From Boswellia sacra (Eukaryota > Streptophyta > Magnoliopsida > Sapindales > Burseraceae), in assembly GCA_013180625.2 (NCBI GenBank), contig SNVD02008062.1, forward strand, positions 1 to 64,000: 64,000 nucleotides of DNA, written 5' to 3'. Below are positions 11,266-22,926 of the stretch, in pieces. The stretch's first letter is position 1, and the number at the start of each line of letters is the position of its first letter. Under the pieces are notes generated by a model that did not search any database, was not told where the DNA came from, and saw nothing but the letters and a program-made list of their open reading frames with translations. A program made the translations under genes and the position numbers.

Positions 11266-12035
11266 ATGTTGACTATAGTGGGGATAAGAGAAGTTGATTG
11301 TAATTGGGATATCAAATTCTAATACCTTATATTGATATTTTGAGTCCTTGCATCACTACATTTTGCACATAATGAGTATAAACTACCTAAAATAGCTGCA
11401 TGGCATTGGCATGAGAAGTCTTTGGCTCCATTCGACCCTTAGATGACTCATGTTGGTGTCACCACCTTTGAGCACATACCATTGATTTGGTATAAAAAGA
11501 GACCAATCCAAAGGGGCATCTCTTACTCGAAGGAGCCTAGACCATTGGACCTTTGAGACTCAAGCCCATAAAGATAAATCTACAAATTTCCAATGGGATG
11601 AATGTTTGAAACCCATGTTGAAATACATGTCTATGGATGTAAATTCGCCATGGTTAGAATAACATCGACTGAAACCCCATGCAACCATGAACAAATGCCA
11701 CATGTCAAGTCACCCGTAAGAATAAAATAGGGACATGTGCTGCAAGCTTAGGTTATCATGACGTTTAGAAGCCATGTTGTGATTATCATGGAGAATCCAG
11801 CATCAACTTGTATGTTAGAATTAGGTAAGCGAATCTAGAAAAAGGGACTCGACCTCATGTGTGCGGGAGAAATAAAGTTGGAAGGCTGAAAGTGGATCTA
11901 TGCTCTTGTATGATCATGCATCATATCATGCATACATGCATGCATGAATGACATCAACGCCTTTGTTTTGCGGCCATCATAGTTTGGGTTGGACGAGGTG
12001 GTCTTTTAACAAAATAAGAGGAACCATTCGTTGAA
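11266..12035 (+). mobile_element. PBS and leader of Tat copy A'
   Basis: The PBS-like stretch (TGTTGACTATAGTGGGGATA, about 11267-11286) follows the LTR end by one base; consensus across the four copies is TGGTGACTCCACTGGGGATA. The leader of about 750 bases is non-coding and very similar to 15121-15888. Shortly before the gag start it contains a run of self-complementary CATG/GCATGC units (about 11915-11950). Confidence 0.7.
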
Positions 12036-13029
12036 ATGGCTGCATCCAACAATAACAACCAAGAGATGGTCCAATTGAAAGCTGACATGACTGCACTCCA
12101 ACAATAGATGACCCAAATCATTGGAGCACTCCAAAATGGGCCCAACCACATGAACCAACTATCCCCCGAAGGTGATGGTGATGGTAAGACTAGCCAACGT
12201 AGAGATAAGGGGAAAGGCCCATCTATCCAAGATGAACCCAAATCACCTAGGTAGTTGTCCAAAGACATGGAGAAGGTCCAATCCCTCTTGAAGAAAAAGG
12301 AGTTGAAAGGGGTCGAAGACCTCAATGATATCTTGCTCATGGAGGATAGTGATTCACCTCCGAAGTTCTATCTACCAGACTTGCTCAAGTTCAATGAAGA
12401 TGGCAATCCGAAGACACATTTGAGACAGTATGCAACTATCATGGCCATCACTCCTTTGTCAAAGAAGCACATCTTGAAGTACTCCATGCTATCCCTAGAA
12501 GATGATACGGTAGTGTGGCACCAAGATCTTTCCAAAAGAGTCTGAGAAGATTGGGAGAAGCTATCTGAACAGTTTGTAGAGCAGTATGCCATAATGCCCA
12601 ACCAGGGGTAACCTTGATGGATTTGGAAACTACTCACTAGAAGCCCAATGAGACCTTTTCATAATACTTGGTTCACTTGGAAGCCAAAGTGTCAAAATGA
12701 CCATGAGGCTTATGAAGAAGGACCAGGTCCGTATGGTGAGCAATGGAGCCCATGCCATCATCAATGATAGACTAGCGGGCTTTCTAATCAAAACCTTTGA
12801 AGACCTGTATGATTCAGGCATCCAAATAGAAGATTTGGAGGCTAGGCAAAAGAGAAGCAACAGTAGCTACCCTAGAAGAAATCAGGGGCAGTATCATCAA
12901 GCTAGTGGGTCGAGCAAGAAACATGTTGAGGTAAAATCAGTAGCATAATAATGAAAATTCAGTCGTTTGGGGAGACCTTTGTCCAAACTCTTTGCAAGAT
13001 TGAGAGCCAAAGGGATCTTGCAATCATTA
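12036..13029 (+). pseudogene. Tat gag, N-terminal half of copy A', split by element B
   Basis: An ATG at 12036 opens MAASNNNNQEMVQLKADM. The same frame, with stops at 12106 and 12252, continues through KVQSLLKKKELKGVEDLND and YSMLSLEDDTVVWHQDL to 12542. It then goes on with further stops and shifts through the capsid-like region (WEKLSEQFVEQYAIMP) to the stretch at 12830-12945. The sequence stops at the LTR of element B at 13030 and resumes, without loss, with the zinc-knuckle part at 33910. It would form the virus-like particle core in an intact element. No intact frame remains. Confidence 0.75.
13025..13029. other. Left target-site duplication of Tat element B (CATTA)
   Basis: The five bases before the LTR at 13030 are CATTA; those after the 3' LTR (33910-33914) are CATTT. 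Four of five agree. Removing element B and one copy restores the alignment of gag with the uninterrupted copy near 4000-4020, so the duplication is probably real with one later change. Confidence 0.6.
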
Positions 13030-15120
13030 TGTAGACACTAAATTTTTTAGGCTCGATGAAGGAATGAAGATGAATATGGAGCAAAGAAAATGATCAAAAT
13101 GCTCTTGGAGGCCAAGAAAGGAAAGGTGAGAGGGAGTTGGTCAAAGTTCTCAAAAACTAACATATGACTTAAAAAAACCACAGAAATTAATCTAGGAGGA
13201 ATATGATAATGAGTCATATACCGTTGCGATGGTACGAATGTCTAATTTTCATAGAAATTTATGGATCATGAATTCAAGTTCAACTTGAAAAGTTATAAGC
13301 AATTAAATAGACAAAGGTTAGAAGGGATTGCATTACAAAATTGTAAAATACGAAGGGCTAAATAGGTAATGCACTGTTCACACCATACCGTTCAAAGCTA
13401 CTATTCACGTATTACTATTCATCCAAATCCCATATTGATTTTTTATCACTTCTTCACTCCAAGGATAGCCTATATAAGCAAACCTTAGGCACACTTCTCA
13501 AGGCATCTAGAAATCCTCTCTCTCTCCCTCTAGGACAAACTTGTGAGAATTCCAAGGAGTTCTTTATAGTCTAATATTTTTTGGGCGTTTTATATTGCTC
13601 TAAACCTGGAAAGAGTATGTTCTGAGAGCAATTTTCCCTTAAACTTCCCATCTTCTTCTTCATTTTTCTTGGTTAGAATTAAGCATGTTTAGCTTAATTT
13701 ATGCTTAGAATAGGCATGTTAGGATTTATTTTGATGCCTAGAAGTATGCTAGGGTTATTATGAATTGTTCTAACCCTTATTTGTTTTGCGAGATGGATAA
13801 GCGCGTCGAGGTAAGTCTGCAATCCTTCCTTTTTTAGAATCATGCTTAGGAATTTATTTTCTTTGCGAATGCTTAGAATCATGACTAGGAGAACATGTCT
13901 AGAATCATTCTTAAGAGCACATGATTACAATCATGATAGGAAAAATTATTTGCTTTTGTGGTTAGATACAATACGTTGGCAGCCTCAGCTTGGCAGGATG
14001 GGATGTGGTGATCTCACTTTCTTTCAAAAGTTTTGATGCGTCAATGTACATTTAGGCGATGGATGAATGCTAGAAAATAGCATAGAATAGGTAAGAATTA
14101 CCGTTTTGCCCTTGAATTGCATGATTGATTTTAAATGCTGTGAATTAGGCTAGAATATGCCATGAATGCCATGTTTAGGCTACAATAAGCCATGAAAATC
14201 ATGTTTTATGCTAGAAATGCCATGATACTTGATATGAATTATGCTAGAATATCAATGGGCTAGAATATCATGATAGAATTATCAAATTTAGGTTAGAATG
14301 CCATTATATTAGATTATGGCTTTGTATTGAATTAATTGATTAATGAATGTATGAATGTACCATGAATACATGTATGAATATGTCATGAAGTGATGGTGAA
14401 CTCATATTGATGGTGAGGGACCATCACTAAAGGATGATATATGTATGAATATGCATGTAGAGGTTTGATAAACATGGAATAGACTCGCATATGGTGGTGA
14501 GGAATTCTTTATTTCTCGAATCTCGAATTGATTGCTTATTAAATGTATTATTTGCATAAATATGCTTTTATTATTGAATACTTGATTTATGTGAATGTTA
14601 CATTTGGAGTATTGTAAGTAGAATTACTTAATTTTATCATTGAATAATAATAGATGTAGTGCTCTTCCTCTTCCCCCATGTTTGAAAAGAATTGTAACTC
14701 TATTCTTCTCCCTCTTTCTTTGAATGAATATACAAATGTCATTGATTGAATAATCACCTCACATGCCTAACAAAGATAAAAATGGAAATGTGTGCATAAA
14801 ACGAACAATGCTGAGCGGATTAAGTTATAATGCGAGATATTTCTATTTGGTATTTCCCAAGTGGAGGCCAGATTTACATTCGGGCGAGTCGAAGGACTCG
14901 TACCTAACTTCCGGAGCCCATCTCTTAAGGGATGAGGGTAGTTTATATCCCGAGGCGAGGGATCAGATTGCCCCCATTCATTCCCAATTAAATAATTTGG
15001 GTGGCGACTCCTTTCCCCATACATTCCCATGGCTCGTTTGTGTTCCCTTAAGTATCGAAAGAGGCTCTAACATAATGTCATGTTCGCAATCGCTCTTGCA
15101 GGATGAAAGCCCAATTCACA
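13030..15120 (+). mobile_element. 5' LTR of Tat element B
   Basis: It starts TGTAGACACTAAATTTTTTA and ends CCAATTCACA, 2091 bases, with TG...CA ends. It contains a TATA box (13471-13480), CATGCTTAGGA/AATCATG repeats (about 13830-13935) and GGCTAGAATGCCATG repeats (about 14130-14310). An extra stretch of about 100 bases (about 13955-14060) is absent from the 3' LTR and from the other copies. Confidence 0.85.
13471..13480 (+). promoter_or_regulatory. LTR TATA box
   Basis: TATATAAGCA at the conserved family position, repeated in the 3' LTR at 32358. It is the likely promoter of element B. Confidence 0.65.
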
Positions 15121-15121
15121 G

Positions 15122-15139
15122 TGGTGACACTGGTGGGGA
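15122..15139 (+). other. Primer-binding site of Tat element B
   Basis: TGGTGACACTGGTGGGGA follows the LTR by one base. The same place in other copies reads close to TGGTGACTCCACTGGGGA. That position and conservation fit a PBS for the 3' end of a tRNA, which I cannot name with certainty. Confidence 0.6.
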
Positions 15140-15888
15140 TAAAAGAAGTTGATTCTGATGGGAATACCAAATTCTAATACCTCATGTTGGTATAATGAGC
15201 CCTTGCATCACTACACTTTTGCACACAATGAGCACGAAATGCCTAAACTAGCCGTGTGACATTGGCATGAGAAGTCTTTGGCTCCATTCGACCCCTAGAC
15301 GACTCATATTTGTGTCACCACCTTTGAGCATGTACCATTGAATTGGTATAAAAAGAGACCAGCCCAAGGGGGTATCTCTCGTTGGAAGGAGCCCAAACCA
15401 TTGGACCCTTCAGACTCAAGCCCATATAGACAACTCTAGAAATTTTCAATAGGATGAATATCCAAAACCCATGTTGAATTACATGTCTATGGATGTAAAT
15501 TTCCCATGATTATAATAACATCAACTCAAACCTTTTGGAACCACGAACAAATGCCATATGTCAAGTCACCCATAAGAAAAAAATGGAACCATGTTCGATG
15601 AGTTAAGGTTATCACGACGTTTTGAAAAACTATGTTACGATAATCATGAAGAATCCAACATCAGAACGAATGTTAGAATTGGGAGAGAGAATCTCGCATT
15701 CCCACATCCTACGATGATGTCTTGGGAATCAAACCTAAAATCCTAGGAAAAGAGACTCGACCTCACATGTGTGGAAGGAATAAGGTTGAAAGGCTGAAAG
15801 CGTGTCTATGCCCTTGTATGAGCATGCATACATGCATGCATGCATTACATTAACACCTTTGTTTTGTGGCCATCATAGCTTGAAATAG
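15140..15888 (+). mobile_element. Leader of Tat element B
   Basis: This is non-coding and similar throughout to 11285-12030 and, reversed, to 1-285. It ends in a GCATGCATACATGCATGC-type self-complementary run (about 15821-15846) shortly before the gag start. Confidence 0.65.
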
Positions 15889-15889
15889 A

Positions 15890-17240
15890 TGAGATGGCCA
15901 ACCAAAATGAGGAAATGGAACAATGACGGACTCAAGTCATTGATATTTTTAAAGAAGCAGGTGAGCTAACTGCGACCACAATAGTCAACCGATATGAGAG
16001 GATTAGTAAGATTAGTACGGACATAGAAGCACCGAAGCAGCAGGTGGCCCTGCTGATAGAGTTGTTTGCCCAGGGACTCACTTCAACTTCAATACCACTT
16101 CGACCATCACAAACTTTGACCGTTGAAGAAAGCCTAAATCAACCCAGTGGGTTCACAAATCGTCCAAAGAAGTTTAGTTAATTTGGATGTTGTCTAAAGA
16201 ATTTGAAGAACTTCATGCTCAATCAATGTTACTCCCTCCAACATCAAAACCTTCTCAAAATCCTTGTCTAACCAATCATAAGCATCATGGATATCATGCT
16301 TTTCACCAACTAACTGGCCATAAGATCCAAGACTTGATTGATAAGGGCTAGATTCCTTCAGAATTCCAATAAGCAACCCATTATCCAATACCTCCTCCAA
16401 TGACCAACATGATTGGTTCAAGCTTGACTAAAGAGCAAGTCATGAACTCTTTAGAAGAAAATAGATCAAGTAGGGCTAAGAGAGCCAAGAAAAGAGAGAA
16501 ATCCAAGCTTGAACAATCCACTATAAAGGAGGTCTTGAAGAAGAAACCCCAAGTTGAAGAGCTTAAGGTCGAAGAACCCAAAAAAAAAAAAGAAAAGCTC
16601 GAGGAGATCATTGAGAGGGTGGAAAATGAGCCCATTCCTTTGGCAGCCAAAATTCACACCATGGAGGGTGGATGGACTACTATTACAGTGAAGGGAGTTA
16701 AACAAAGCCTGGAACCTGAATTTGTGTGCCTCAATGACTAAAAAGATGAGAAGCCATAAAAAGGAGAAAAAGAAGAAGTTGAGGTGCCTTTATTTAGAGG
16801 TGGATGGCTAGAAAAGGGGCTAGAAAAGGTCCACCACCTAGAAGACTCAAGACGGAGAAGGGTAGTGAAGCTAAGTTGAGAGTTTTGTGAGGAGAGAGAG
16901 CTTGCCTAGAAGGTGTAAGGAGGTAAGAGTTATGGGGATTTGGGATGACATCCCTAAAGTTAAGACCTTTCCAAACTTTTGGGCTGACTTTAGTAGTGAT
17001 GAAGAGAAAGGGTGAGAGTTAAGGAAGAAATACATGAGGGATAAACACTAAGGGAAGAGAAATAGAATGTTTAAGGAGTGACAAGGAGTGCTAGATTTTA
17101 CTGTGAGAAAGAAAAGGAGAAATCCGTTGAGAAGAAAATTGAAAAAGGGCAAAGAAGTTGCCAAAGAGGAAGAAATCAAAGAAGAAGAGGATCAAGTGAT
17201 CAAGCAACTGAAGAGGAATCAAGAGGATGCTAGCATTTGA
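15890..17240 (+). pseudogene. Tat gag remnant of element B with internal deletion
   Basis: The ATG at 15890 opens MANQNEEMEQ and is followed by a stop. The frame goes on through KEAGELTATTIVNRYERISK to about 16180. The capsid core is then missing and the sequence joins the zinc-knuckle zone, which reads GYHAFHQLTGHKIQDLID: the first Cys and the last Cys of the knuckle are gone. Next come PPPMTNMIGSSLTKEQVMNS (16394-16450) and a Lys/Glu-rich linker with many stops up to 17240, matching 4230-5080 in element A. It cannot make a working capsid protein. Confidence 0.7.
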
Positions 17241-17243
17241 CAT

Positions 17244-17843
17244 TTGCTTATATCATGCCAAAAGCATAGAGAAGCCATAGCGAAGGCTTTGACAAAGGTA
17301 GAGATATCAATGGCTGCTACTGCTAGCGAAATGTTGACCGCCTTAACTGGAGGAGAGATGAAGGGGGTAAAAGAGAGGGGTATGATCACCTTTAATGATG
17401 AAGATCTACCTTTCGAAGGAAGGAATCAAAATAGACCATTGTTTGTCACTACGAAAATTGGTAAGAAAACATCTCCTTACATCATGTTGTTGATGGGTCT
17501 GCCATTAACGTTGTGCCTATGAAAATATTACACAAGTATGGGGTCAATGAAGATGAACTCGAGCCTTTTGAGATGGTGATAAAGGCCTATGATGACCAAA
17601 AAAGGGGTACTATTAGGATATTCAAAGCCTTAGTGAAAACTCGGCCAATTGAAGTCATGACAGAATTTGCAGTCCTTGACATTCCAGTCACATTTGCTAC
17701 CTTGATGGAAGGAGCATGGTTTTATCCATCGGATGGAGTCCCTTCCACTTTCCATCAGCAAATCCAATTTAACATGGATAGGGAGATTGTAACCACTCAT
17801 GCAACCTCAACTATTGCACCAGCCGCTCTAAGCGTGAAAGTGG
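17244..17843 (+). pseudogene. Tat protease remnant of element B, ended by the Copia insertion
   Basis: It begins HREAIAKALTKVEISMA and is homologous to 5144-5640 and 34975-35570. One frameshift around 17495-17513 splits the active-site area (GKKTSPYIML, then a VMPMKILHKYGVNEDELEPF-type stretch). It continues with FEMVIKAYDDQKRGTIRIFK and IAPAALSVKV. The Copia LTR starts at 17844. The flank resumes at 26422 for about 20 bases that still match protease before turning into gag-like sequence. Confidence 0.7.
17839..17843. other. Target-site duplication AGTGG of the Copia element (left)
   Basis: AGTGG directly precedes the LTR at 17844 and AGTGG directly follows the other LTR at 26417-26421. The exact 5-base repeat marks one insertion event with both ends preserved. 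Confidence 0.9.
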
Positions 17844-18171
17844 TGTTGACCCAGGTATGGCAACCCAAGAGGGGGGGTGAATTGGGTTTTTATTTATCAA
17901 AACGGATTTAGAAAACTTTTCTTGAAAGATCAAAATTAGTTCACTCTTTCTTTGAAAATAAAGGTGAAGAAGATGAAATTAGAATTTATCAAAGATGCAA
18001 TCAAAAGAATAATAATGATGAACAATCACAAGTGCAAGTAAATGTAAAGAGGAAAGGGATAGAGAGAGTGCAAACTCAATTTACGTGGTTCGGCAAACCT
18101 TGCCTACGTCCACGGGCTCCTAGCTCCACGAGCTAAGCTTTCCACTAAGTTGTAGAAATCTTTACAACTTG

Positions 18172-18426
18172 CTTGATGAACAACCTCACCAAGACTTTTT
18201 CTTCCAACTCTTGATAACACCACACCAAGAGTTCTTCTTGATGAACAACCTCACCAAGGCAACTTCCTTCAACTCTTGATAACACCACACCAAGAGTTCT
18301 TCTTGATGAACAACCTCACCAAGGCAACTTCCTTCAACCCTTGATAACACCACACCAAGAGTTCTTCTTGATGAACAACCTCACCAAGGCAACTTCCTTC
18401 AACTCTTGATAACACACAACAAGAGT
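18172..18426. repeat. 65-base tandem repeat in the Copia LTR
   Basis: Units start with CTTGATGAACAACCTCACCA at 18172, 18237, 18302 and 18367. The other LTR has the same four (from about 24938). The solo LTR at 52226 has about three in reverse orientation (53455-53640), so unit number varies in the family. Confidence 0.85.
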
Positions 18427-18689
18427 TCTCTCAAGGATAACTATTATCCTTTACAATAATATCTCACTCTCACCACAATACAAGAACAAAGATAATTTTT
18501 ACAACAAAAGTATAACTCTCTTCAAAGAGTAGATAAATAATATAAAAGCTCTTTAGACTTGATATTTCTCTTGCTTTTTGCTTGATAAAATGCTTCTCTT
18601 GCACTGTTTGAATGCATGGGAGAATGACTCCTTTTATAGGCAAATGAGATGAACTTAATCAAGTGAAGACACCAACTCCAAATTTTCTG

Positions 18690-19440
18690 TCCACCATAAA
18701 AACCGTAATTTTGTCTTCCATTTTTGTCAATGTTTCGTTTGAATTTTTAAAATTTGAAAAACATAAAAGATTTGCACATTTGAATAAGCTTTCCAACGCA
18801 TTAAGAATCAAGTCATTTGGATATCTGTAGCTCAAGATATGGCCAAAACACCATTCGGTGCTCATGTGACTTGATTTTTCTTTCTTGTGTCAGTCTATCA
18901 AATTGAATGATAATTATGTCAGCATTCCGTTTGAAATTTGAATTTCTTAAAAACATGAAAGATCTTCATATTTGACTAATCTTTCCAAAAGCTTAAGAAT
19001 CAAAGCTTTTGGATATCTCTATCTTAAGATATGGCCAAAACACCATTCGGTGCTCATATGAGTTGATTTTTCTTCTTTGTGTCAGTCCACCAAATTGCAT
19101 GTCAATTATGTCGGCCTTCTGTTTGAAATTTGAATTTTTTCAAAACATATAAAATGTTTGTCATTAAGTCATCTTTCCAATGCCACAAGAATCAAGTCAT
19201 TTTGATTTTTCTAGCTCAAGATATGTCCAAAGGAGTATTCGGTGCTCATGTCAGCTGCTTCCATTTGTCTTTCAACTTGCATGATGATTTGGACAACCTT
19301 GCACTTGAAATTTGAATTTCATTAAAACATATGAAATGTTATAAATTGAGAAGCTTTCCAAAAGCTCAAGAATCACATCATTTGGATAGTTGTAGAGATA
19401 TATATGATCAATTGATTGAACATTACTCATGTGTCACATT
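18690..19440. repeat. Diverged ~190-base tandem modules in the Copia LTR U3
   Basis: Recurring landmarks are CTTTCCAA...AAGAATCAA, CTCAAGATATGGCCAAA, TTCGGTGCTCATG and TTTGAAATTTGAATTT. They return about every 190 bases, four times or a little more. In element orientation the modules lie upstream of the TATA box, where enhancer-like repeats occur in other retrotransposons; that role is inference. Confidence 0.7.
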
Positions 19441-19648
19441 TCTTGAGTCAATCCTTGTTCTTAAACTTTGGTGCCTTTAACATGTAGTCTTCTCCTTAGC
19501 TTCAACACTTCATTTTAATAAGCCTCTTCTTGATTTTAAAATTATTTCAATGATCTTACTCTTGCACATAAATAAACATGTTAGTAAATCTCAATTAATC
19601 AATGTGTATTGTTATCATCAAAATTATCATGTAGCCTTAGGGCTAACA

Positions 19649-19662
19649 ATCTCCCCCTTTTT
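19649..19662 (-). other. Polypurine tract of the Copia element
   Basis: On the minus strand AAAAAGGGGGAGAT sits directly before the 3' LTR start TGTTAGCC. This is the expected primer for plus-strand DNA synthesis. Confidence 0.85.
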
Positions 19663-19875
19663 GATGATGACAAACCATTGATTGCTTTAAAATATAATCT
19701 AAAATCAAGAATGAAAATAAAATCAACAATAAGCAAAAAGAATGGCACTTGTTATGAATATAAGCAATCCAACTATTTCTCCCCCTTTTGTTATCATCAA
19801 AAAAATGTAATCAAATTAACTACTCCCCCTAAATATATTCTCCCCCTTAACATATGCTATCATATTAAAGCAAAA

Positions 19876-22473
19876 TTAAGACATATCCAACATGCCTAAT
19901 TGTCTTCTAATTATGCTAAATCTATCTTGACTAAGGGGTTTAGTAAATATATCGGCTAATTATTTATCGGTGGGAACAAATTCTAAAGAAATATTACCTT
20001 TTTGCACATGATCTCTAATAAAATGATGTCTAATCTCTATATGCTTAGTCCTAGAGTGTTGTATTGGATTTTTTGAAATGTTGATGGCACTTGTATTGTC
20101 ACATTTGATGGGAATATGATCAAATACCACACCATAATCTTTTAAAATTTGTTTCATCCAAAGAGATTGTGCACAACAACTTCCTACTACAATATACTCG
20201 ACTTCCGCGGTTGATAAGGCAACAGAATTTTGTTTTCTACTAAACCATGAGACTAATGCATGTCCTAGAAAATGGCAAGAGCCACTAGTGCTCTTTCTAT
20301 CAAGAAGACTTCCAGCAAAGTCCGCATCGGAATAACTAATTAGATCAAAATTATCACACTTAGGATACCAAAGACCTAGATTTATGGTTCCAAGAAGATA
20401 TCTAAATATCCTTTTGACAGCCTTAAGGTGAGATTCCTTTGGACAAGATTGAAATCTAGCACACATACACACACTAAACATAATATCAGGTCTACTAGCA
20501 GTTAAATACAAAAGAGAGCCAATCATACCTCGATATTTTGTTACCTCAACATCTTTTCCTTTCTCATCTTTGTCAAGCTTGGTTAATGTACCCATAGGTG
20601 TGTTATATGTCCTTGAATTATCCATGCCAAACTTCTTGAGAAGATCTCTTGTGTATTTAGCTTGATTAATGAAGATCCCATCTATTGATTGCTTGATTTG
20701 AAGTCCAAGGAAGAAATTTAATTCTCCCATTAAGCTCATTTCAAATTCTTGTTGCATGCACTTGGAAAATTCCTCACACATAGAGACATTAGTAGCACCA
20801 AATATAATATCATCAACATAGATTTGAACAATTAATAAATCATCATTTTTTGGTTTAACAAAAAGAGTAGTATCAACTTTTTTCATTTCGAAACCATTAT
20901 CAATAAGAAATTTGCTCAATCTATCATACCATGCTCTTGGTGCTTGTTTCAAGCCATAAAGTGCCTTTTTGAGTTTGAAAACATGGTTTGGAAAATCATG
21001 ATTTTGAAAACCAAGAGGTTGCTCTACATATACTTCCTCCATAATGTAACCATTTAAAAATGCACTTTTGACATCCATTTGATATAATGTAAAATTTTTA
21101 TAACATGCAAATGCACACAACATTCTAATTGATTCTAATCTAGCAACCGGTGCAAAGGTTTCCTCATAATCAATACCTTCTTCTTGATTGTATCCTTGAG
21201 CAAAAAGTCTAGCTTTGTTTCTAATAATGGTGCCATTTTCATCTACTTTATTTCTAAAAATCCATTTAGTGCCTATAATAGAATGATTTTTAGGTCTAGG
21301 GACTAATTCCCAAACTTGATTTCTCTCAAATTGATTCAATTCTTCTTGCATAGCCAAAATCCAACTTTCGTCATTTTCGGCTTCTTTAAAAGATTTTGGT
21401 TCAAATTGAGAGACAAAAGCAAAATGATTACAAAAGTTCTTAAAAGAAGATCTAGTTTTCATACCTTGTGATGGTTCACCAATAATGAGATCTTTAGGGT
21501 GAGCTTTTGCATACCTCCATTCCTTTGGTAATTCTTGGGAAGAATCATTTACTTCCTCAAGCTTTTCTTGTTGAAGTTGTAATTCATCTTGGCTCTTTTC
21601 ATCAAGCCTTGATTCCTTGATTTGCCTTTCTACCTCAACAATATCATCATCTAAATTCTTTGAAAAAATAACATTAGTTTCATCAAATTCAACATGCATA
21701 GATTCTTCAATAGTAAGAGTCTTTTTGTTAAAAACTCTATATGCTTTACTATGGTTGGAGTAGCCAACAAAAATTCCAACATCGGCTTTTGCATCAAATT
21801 TTCCAAGGTTATCCTTGGTGTTTAAAATAAAACACTTACATCCAAAAACTTTAAAAAATCCAATGTTGGGTTTTCTTCCTTTCCAAAGTTCATAAGGAGT
21901 TTTCTTTATTAAAGCTCTAATATGGACTCTATTGATTATAAAGCATGCGGTATTAACGGCTTCGGCCCAAAAATATTTTGGCAAATTATTTTCAAGTAAC
22001 ATGGTCCTAGCCATTTCTTGGATAGTCCTATTTTTCCTTTCAACAACACCATTTTGTTGTGGAGTTCTAGGTGAGGAAAAATTATGCTCAAAACCATTTT
22101 CATCACAAAGATTTTCAAATGCAACATTGTCTACTTCACCACCATGATCACTCCTAATGGACACAATAGAATATCCTTTTTGATTTTGGACTCTTTTTGT
22201 AAATTTTGAAAAAGCTTGTATGGCCTCATTTTTAGTTTTTAAGAATAATACCCAAATGAATCTTGAATAATCATCCACAATAACAAAAACATAATACTTT
22301 CCACCAAGGCTTTGAGTTCTTGATGGTCCAAATAAATCCAAATGAAGTAATTGTAGAGGTTTATTTGTTGAAATAAATTTCTTTTGTTTAAAAGAAGTTC
22401 TCACTTGTTTTCCAAATTGACAAGCATCACAAATCTTATCCTTTTCAAATTTTATTTTTTGGAAGACCATCAA
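19876..22473 (-). CDS. pol: Copia integrase, reverse transcriptase and RNase H
   Basis: The open frame covers 837 codons (22473 to 19960). Integrase has CDACQFGK, then Asp46 (LHLDLFGP), Asp109 ([10 protein letters not shown]) and Glu145 ([10 protein letters not shown]), with 35 residues between the last two, a D,D-35-E core. RT holds [11 protein letters not shown] and the catalytic YVDD at about 552-555. RNase H has Asp716 (YSDADFAG), Glu757 (STAEVEY) and Asp792 (KCDNTSA). A TAA at 19960-19962 cuts the frame just before the usual C-terminal motif: the same frame goes on with LADIFTKPL to a natural TAA at 19876-19878. It is otherwise uninterrupted. Its upstream neighbour (22445-22885) overlaps in another frame, so one frameshift separates them. 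Confidence 0.9.
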
Positions 22474-22926
22474 CTAAATCATTTTTAGAAATTTTTGAAA
22501 TTGTGTCCATGCTAGCATGACCTAATCTTCTATGCCATAACCAAGCATCATGATTAACAATGAAACAATTTTCTACATGATCATTAACATCAATATCAAT
22601 TGTATAAATATTACCACATCTATTACCAACAAATAATGTCTTATTGTTACTAACATCCTTAATCACACATCTATTAGGCTCAAAAGTAACAAAATATCCC
22701 TTATCACACAATTGACTAATGCTAATCAAATCATGTTTTAAACCATGAACAAGCAAAACATCTTTAATAATAGGTGAAGAAGGGTTACCAATATCACCAT
22801 GTCCCATTACCCTTCCTTTGGCATTATCACCGAATGTCACATATCCTCCTTTATTCATGATTAATCTTGAAGAACTTGGAGGCATCTCCGGTCATATGCC
22901 TTGAGCATCCACTATCTAAGTACCAC
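22445..22926 (-). pseudogene. Copia protease and pre-integrase domain, frameshifted
   Basis: The open frame at 22885-22445 holds GGYVTFGDNAKG and LISISQLCDKGYF, typical of the stretch after the Copia protease site, and ends with HRRLGHASMDTISK, the pre-integrase zinc region. The protease active site WYLDSGCSRHMTG lies at about 22887-22926 in a different frame from both neighbours. A frameshift on each side therefore isolates it. The catalytic Asp-Ser-Gly itself is intact. Confidence 0.8.

Larger units (their letters stand above)
17844..19648 (-). mobile_element. 3' LTR of the Copia element
   Basis: 1805 bases; on the minus strand it reads TGTTAGCCCTAAGGC to CCATACCTGGGTCAACA. It has a TATA box at 18631-18638 (minus strand) with several diverged modules of about 190 bases upstream of it. 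Downstream of the TATA are four copies of a 65-base unit (starting 18172, 18237, 18302, 18367). Confidence 0.9.

Noticed and set aside
19649..19876. Env-like gene of the SIRE type in the Copia element
   Set aside because: Only about 230 bases separate the end of pol from the polypurine tract; no room and no ORF.
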